Origin: Spirogloea muscicola
Taxonomy: Eukaryota > Streptophyta > Zygnematophyceae > Spirogloeales > Spirogloeaceae
Reading direction: 5' to 3'
Assembly: GCA_009602725.1 (NCBI GenBank)
Contig: WELB01000145.1
Coordinates: 342,524-363,269, forward strand
Length of the DNA stretch: 20,746 bases
The notes beneath the pieces were generated by a model. That model ran no database searches. It was not told where the DNA came from and saw nothing but the letters and a program-made list of their open reading frames with translations. The position numbers and the translations under genes are program-made. Shown in pieces: positions 16,455 through 20,746 of this stretch. Numbering within the stretch: position 1 is the first letter of the stretch; each line of letters opens with the position of its first letter.

Positions 16455-18592
16455 CTATTTGAGCTCCATGAACATGGCCTCTTGCTTGCTGGTGAGGCCA
16501 AGAGCTTCGAGGCTGCAATCCTGCTCACTGTCAGTGAAGGTACGCCGGGGGTATTGCCGGACCTGCATTGCCAGCCCAGCAGGCCTATCTGTATCCTTAG
16601 CGTGTCCCAAGTAAAACACAAAAAGGCTCCAGAATGCAAGTGAGCACAGCCTGGACAGACAGAGGTCTGCAAATAGCCCAAGTGGCATGGTTGAAAAGTA
16701 CCAAACGGTAGCTTCCTGGTCTTGCAGCACCGCTGACATCAATGACGTCAAACAGAGACTGTCACAAGTACAAGTAGAAAGGTGTGAGGGGGGCATCGAT
16801 AAGGAGTGCTGACAGTCAAGTTAGACAACCTGCTCATCCAATCTGCAATCTGTTCAGTGCCGAAGGCACTTAAGCTGGATCACTCTTCGTGGTATCCATC
16901 ATCATCAACTTACTCTCAAGTTGGTGGCTTTCAAGAAACGCCGGGAGACTTGAGAACCATCTGGCATACGCACACGTATCATAACAGCCCCTTCATCATT
17001 TGCAAGGGGCTCAAATGGCAAGGATGCCCGCTTGGCTTCCAACTGCCTTTGCAACACCTGCCGAAGAACAGACAAGAAGGATAAGTGCCATGATGTCAAG
17101 CTTATGTGGAACGAACACATTCAGCACCAGTCGACAAGGATGCTATCTTGAGGTCTCTCAGCAGCATGCTGGCCATGTTCAAGCATACCTCAGCCTGTAC
17201 AAGCATACCTCAGCCTCCTGCTGACGAGCCAGCTTTTCATCTTCGTGCTGACGCTCCACTGCTCTTGCAAGTTCCTGCTCTTCTTGCACCTTGAATTCCT
17301 TCTCTCTATCGGCAGCTAGTGAAGCGAGATAGTCCTCATCCTGCAATGATTGATGAATATCACACCCAGTATCAGCCACAGCAACAACCTCAGTCCCATT
17401 CTGCCCTCTGATAGGGGTCAGTGAAAGCAGCGCAACATATGAATCTCATACTTCAAGTATGAAACACACTACCTGCTGCTCTCGCAATAGTCGTGCTGTG
17501 ACAACTGAAGGAGACATAGGTTGAGGAGGCTCCGACACATCATCTTGGCCATCTTCGTAATCTCCATATGGTGGTAAGGGGTGAACAAATCTACTCCTTC
17601 CAGCAGGGAATGGGAACCTGGCCCCGAGAGGGAAAGGTAAGCCAGGATGAAACCCAGGCCCATTGCGAAGACTTCGGACTTGGTCACCCTGCCCAAGATA
17701 AGGCACACCAAAAAAGGCTGCTTCCAGCATGGCTGCCTCTGCATGTTCTTCTGATGACATGCCTCCCCACTGTTGCAATCAAGTGCATGTTGTGAGTTGC
17801 TGTAGACGTTGTTGCAATATCACAGGACACATACAATTGGCAATAAGTGCAAGCTGCCCCCGTACCTTCTCATGACACCCACCCATGACTACCAAGATGC
17901 ATGGCTGCATCTGTCATATATTTGGATCACCTCATCAGCTGGTGAGGCCTCTCCCCTCGCAGCAGCTTGATCATCAACATCTTCTGACTGCCGTGAAGCG
18001 ACTGGACGTGATATTACCTGGACATCATCCACCTGATAGATACCTTCCATTCAGAGATTCAGTAGTTTGTTTCCAAAGTCATAAGCCAAGGTCTCTGCAG
18101 AAATATGCACTTCAACTGCTTTACATGAGCTGGCTCTATGATCACGTAGGGAAGGCTGTCGGACTCCTTGAAGCTCTTGAAGAGTAACTGGCAGAAGAAG
18201 CACAGCATGCATCCTGTCACACCTCTTCCGGAGGAGAAGCCAATTCACTGGGAGCTGGCCTGTCACCAATTGGCTCAGCCAGGCGTGCATACGGGTTGGA
18301 GATCTCCTGGACATCATCATCCGACTGAGACCACATACAGGCTCGTCAGCGGCGCCTTCTTGTCACTGACTTGTGGTCATCAGCACACTGTTCAGCTGCA
18401 GGGGGAGCACGCAGGCAACCTCACCGCTGTGTACTCGTACTGCTCCCACTCCTCCCGCTCCGCCTCCTTCTTCGACGCCTCGATGGCAGCTAGCAGCATC
18501 TGGTCCTCGACTTCATTCCCGTCCTCGTCCATGGGAGCCGACGGCGGCGAATCGCGCCTCGAGTGCCCGTTGGGCGCAGAGAAGTCACCCAT
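16455..18592 (-). CDS. PUX8: PUX8-like UBX-domain CDC48/p97 adaptor with UIM
   Basis: Exons in transcript order: 18592-18425, 18324-18223, 18032-17931, 17769-17473, 17340-17209, 17057-16914, 16758-16702, 16562-16455 (TAG). They give 369 residues and every intron is in phase 0. Landmarks: an N-terminal ubiquitin-interacting motif (EVEDQMLLAAIEASKKEAE, residues 27-45); WGGMSSEEHAEAAMLEAAFFG (first residue 125), as in plant PUX7/8/9/13; SVVTARLLREQQ, then DEDYLASLAADREKE and a Glu/Arg-rich coiled coil; and a C-terminal UBX domain (about 283-369) with MPDGSQVSRRF, SLFDVIDVSG, YPRR at 338-341 in place of the classical FPR loop, and LTSKQEAMFMEL at the end. Family role: links ubiquitinated cargo to the CDC48 ATPase; the plant UIM-type PUX proteins also bind ATG8. 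The chosen start has a GCCATGG context. The N-terminal UBA domain of plant PUX8 is not seen. Paralogue assignment among PUX7/8/9/13 is uncertain. Confidence 0.92.
17181..17220. repeat. Tandem 20-bp duplication covering a 5' splice site
   Basis: CAAGCATACCTCAGCCT occurs twice, 20 bp apart. On the minus strand each copy contains GAG|GTATGC, so the donor of PUX8-like exon 5 is duplicated. The upstream donor (exon end 17209) keeps phase 0; use of the second (exon end 17189) would add 20 nt and shift the frame. Confidence 0.9.
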
Positions 18593-18814
18593 GGCTCCCG
18601 TCGCCGGGGCCTCAAGCTGTGGTGCGTGGCATGCGACGACTGCTGGCTCTGTGGCAGCCACCAGCCGGACGACGGCGAGGCCTCTCCTCCACCGCAGGCC
18701 GGGAGTGGGGGCACGTGATCCTTGGGAGCTCCGGTTGTCGATGAGAGATTGACGGCAGCAGCACCAAGGCAAAAGCGGAGGCAGAGACGGCAGCGTAAGG
18801 CAATCTATGCAAAA

Positions 18815-18852
<38 letters not shown>
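18815..18852. repeat. (GCC)n microsatellite, about 12.7 units
   Basis: An uninterrupted 38-bp GCC tract 223 bp upstream of the PUX8-like start codon, so probably in its 5' UTR or core promoter. It reads as GGC on the sense strand. Confidence 0.97.
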
Positions 18853-19025
18853 AAGCGTCGGAGGCGAGCGACACGCGGGCTTCACGGAGCCGTCCACGGT
18901 AACGAGTGAGCAGCAGCAGTCAGTAGAGCGGTAAACCGTCAGCGGCGCCTGCGAAGATTCTCGAGCTGCAGTGCCGGGTGGGGCAGATACACGCTTCTGA
19001 ATATGTATGTAGTGCTGATTCTTTT

Positions 19026-19065
19026 CTATTTAGCCCTTTCTCTTGCTAAATAGAGAGAAGGGCTA
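19026..19065. other. Overlapping, mutually exclusive hairpins
   Basis: CTATTTAG (19026-19033) pairs perfectly with CTAAATAG (19046-19053). TAGCCCTTTCTCT (19031-19043) pairs with AGAGAAGGGCTA (19054-19065) with one bulged T. The two stems share bases, so only one can form at a time. It sits at the edge of the repeat field. Confidence 0.7.
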
Positions 19066-19511
19066 GCCCATTGAGAGAAGAAGGGCTCGCCCATATCTTC
19101 CCAGTAATTTCTTGCGGAGAACACTCGGGCTTGAAAAGAATTAGCTGTCACAGTTGAGCGACTCGCGCCTCGCAGCGTCCGCGCTTGTAGCTGACGACAC
19201 GTGGCCGCTCCTCCAGCCTCGTGCTTAGCGGCATGGAAGTAGATGGAAGATAGCGAGCTTGGCATCAGCTTCGTAACCTTCGCATCGCACGGTCGTGCGA
19301 TGTGTGTAGTCACGCCCGCTATCGCAGAGCTGCCACAGCTACCAGATTAGTGGTTGACGTGCCATCTGTATTACTGCTGAGCGTGCTTCTTCCAAATTTG
19401 CAGCTCGCTGCAGGCGGGCAGTAGCGCCGGCTGCCGCGTTTGCCAACTGAGAGGCCAGCGCAATGGTCCTTCTGGAAGAGCTCACTTCTTCCTCTGAAGC
19501 GTCATTCTTCT

Positions 19512-19760
19512 GGGCTGGCTATCTACAGCCCCATTGGGACAAAGTGGCTCTCCCAAAAGAGGCAAGGGCGAAAATAGTTGACGAGGTCCGAAGGGGTTAC
19601 AATTCGCTGCCTCAGAGCTTGCCCGGTAGGATGACTTAGTAACCACGAGTGAGGAGCAGCAAATCGGGAAAAACGAGCAGCCGGAAAGTAAAGACGCTTC
19701 CAGGGGAGGGCGGGGCTGTGAGATGCCAGCCCAGAAAGAAGGATGAACAAAGTTCAAAGA
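19512..19760. repeat. Repeat element with inverted ends, about 230-250 bp
   Basis: The left end has GGGCTGGCTATCTACAGCCC directly followed by the inverted core tail TGGCTCTCCCAAAAGAGGCA. The right end (19712-19735) has GGGCTGTGAGATGCCAGCCC. The segment between also carries an inverted CTCACTCGTGGTTACT block at about 19639-19655. Confidence 0.6.
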
Positions 19761-19832
19761 GAGGGCTGAGAAGGGGCCAAAGAAAGCTCTCAAGCACACA
19801 GTGAATCAAGTAGCCACAAAAGCAGGATAGCA

Positions 19833-19883
19833 ATCTCCCTGACGAAAGCCAGAGGCTGCAGCTAGAGCACGGCCAGCGCGCAG
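19833..19883 (-). repeat. Frame-preserving repeat motif, inverted copy
   Basis: The minus strand encodes the HLRAGRALAAASGFRQGD motif, followed by CYPAFVAT and a stop. It is a diverged inverted copy of 5559-5609. Confidence 0.65.
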
Positions 19884-20014
19884 GTGCAAGGGGGTAAAAG
19901 GAAGTCTTGGAGACGTCCCTTGCTGACGTCTTGGAGACTGATATCCTGCAAGGGAAGAGCTTTTTCTGAGGACTGGCTGTTGACAGCGAGTGCCTGAGAA
20001 GAATGGACAGAAGG

Positions 20015-20107
20015 AGTGGCTCTTCCAGAAGAAGAAATGGCTTTCTCAAAGGGGCAAGGGCTGTGCACAGCCAACCCGAAAAGCATGACAAGGTCGGAAG
20101 GGGCCAA
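20015..20107 (-). repeat. Core repeat with leader, inverted
   Basis: AGTGGCTCTTCCAGAAGAAG, then GGGGCAAGGGCTGTGCACAG, CCAACCCGAAAAGCATGACA and AGGTCGGAAGGGGCC. Read in reverse, this has the same leader-core order as 5725-5800. Confidence 0.75.
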
Positions 20108-20142
20108 AAGTGCTGTCTCAGAGCTTGGGTAGGATGCATCAC

Positions 20143-20280
20143 TTTCAGTAACCACGAGTGAAGAGCCGCACGTTCGAAAGACTAGCAGCCAGAAATTCCG
20201 CCTGACGAAAGCCGGAGGCTGCAGCGAGAGCACGGCCAGCACGCAGGTGCAAGGCGTGGGCCATCGACCGCTAAGGAGAA
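20143..20280 (-). repeat. Frame-preserving repeat segment, long inverted copy
   Basis: The reverse complement aligns along its length with about 5531-5668: AGCGGTC.ATGGCCCACGCC, the peptide motif (20196-20246), GCTAGTCT and CTCACTCGTGGTTACTGA. Confidence 0.8.
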
Positions 20281-20426
20281 GGCGCGCGGTGCGCATGAAA
20301 TTGAAAGGGAGGCCAATTCTGGCCTTACAATTATCCTTTTGACTGGTACTGAGCGGGCTAAGCGGGACACTAATATGAAGGGAGGGACCAGGTGGTGAAG
20401 TACGCAAGCGCGGCCAGATTAACTGG

Positions 20427-20470
20427 TGGCTGGGAGAGGCCAGCCCAAAAGAATGCACAAGGTCTGAAGG
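20427..20470 (-). repeat. Core repeat copy, inverted and partial
   Basis: GGCTGGGAGAGGCCAGCCCA followed by AAAGAATGCACAAGGTCTGA, matching the reverse of the leader plus hairpin half of the core. Confidence 0.6.
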
Positions 20471-20618
20471 AGTAGGAGTGCTAAGGACTGAGAAGGCGCG
20501 CGGCGCCAATGACTTTCGTCGTGAAGGAAAAGAGGAAGGCAGGTGGTGCAGACGTCTGCAGACGCGCTCGCCCCTCTACGATCGGCCATCTCTGTCCTCC
20601 GTAAGCTTTTCCGCTTCT

Positions 20619-20663
20619 GGGCTGCCTTTCCACAGCCCTCGCCCCCATTGGGAGAGCCACTTT
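20619..20663 (+). repeat. Core repeat copy near window end
   Basis: GGGCTGCCTTTCCACAGCCC, then TCGCCCCCATTGGGAGAGCC. It is in plus orientation, unlike the copies just before it. Confidence 0.85.
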
Positions 20664-20746
20664 CCTCCCGCCGCTCTTCCCATCCCCGGCAATGCCGGTG
20701 CGCCACGGCCGCCGCCCGCGGCCGCGGGCGCGGCGGCGCGGCGGCG

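Larger units (their letters stand above)
18593..20746. other. Intergenic repeat field upstream of the PUX8-like gene, to window end
   Basis: The first 300 bp hold the probable PUX8-like 5' UTR and promoter, including a GCC microsatellite. A minus-strand frame stays open above the chosen start codon up to 18874 but shows no domain. From 19026 on, the sequence is repeats, mostly inverted relative to those at 4.5-7.6 kb. The last 60 bp are extremely GC-rich and contain the 14-bp palindrome CCCGCGGCCGCGGG at 20715-20728. No gene is recognised. Confidence 0.75.

Noticed and set aside
18051-18182. An extra PUX8-like exon (frame starting LLFKSFKESDSLPYV after CTGCCAG)
   Set aside because: Phases would fit, but it has no resemblance to PUX proteins, and the flanking exons already join in phase with an intron of about 190 bp.
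20692-20746. ATG at 20692 opening a GC-rich Arg/Pro frame to the window edge
   Set aside because: Only 18 low-complexity codons are visible, so a gene start cannot be told from GC-rich noise.
1-20746. A functional gene cluster or defence system made of the four genes
   Set aside because: The products belong to unrelated housekeeping processes, orientations are mixed and wide repeat fields separate them; nothing supports joint function.

Overview
This window is nuclear DNA from a eukaryote, most likely a chlorophyte green microalga. The genes are split into many short exons with introns of about 100-1000 bp. Splice acceptors are usually CAG after a pyrimidine stretch. Gene starts are very GC-rich, and the dispersed repeats fall between genes, not inside exons. 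The four genes have their closest recognisable relatives in the plant/green lineage (ALWAYS EARLY/LIN9, a BBD-type bifunctional nuclease, eEF2-lysine methyltransferase, and a PUX8-type UBX protein). The green-alga assignment is inferred from these families; there is no marker gene. There is no rRNA, tRNA, CRISPR array or prokaryotic operon.

Layout. (1) 2-4077, +: the 3' ten exons of a LIN9/ALY gene; its SANT-coding 5' end lies to the left of the window. (2) 4078-7727: a 3.65 kb repeat field with a short core repeat in many copies and a longer repeat that keeps one reading frame. (3) 7728-10187, +: a complete seven-exon gene for a chloroplast-targeted-looking BFN(DUF151)+UVR protein. (4) 14342-10366, -: an eight-exon EEF2KMT/FAM86 methyltransferase gene, convergent with the previous one (178 bp between stop codons). 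(5) 14343-16454: an intergenic stretch with inverted copies of the same repeats. (6) 18592-16455, -: an eight-exon PUX8-like CDC48 adaptor gene. (7) 18593-20746: a GCC microsatellite and more repeats, mostly in opposite orientation.

The gene models were built by hand from homology plus GT/GC...AG junctions. Every junction is phase-compatible and each complete model sums to a multiple of three (336, 499 and 369 aa). The four genes have unrelated housekeeping roles (cell-cycle transcription, plastid/defence nuclease family, translation-factor methylation, CDC48 adaptor) and do not look like a functional cluster.

Most interesting points: the repeat family whose diverged copies differ mainly at synonymous codon positions (possible unrecognised protein-coding mobile element); two GC-AG introns confirmed by phase; a probable tandem exon duplication in the PUX8-like gene; a 17-bp duplication that copies a 5' splice site; a 151-residue insert in the EEF2KMT homologue; and a telomere-like motif inside its first intron.
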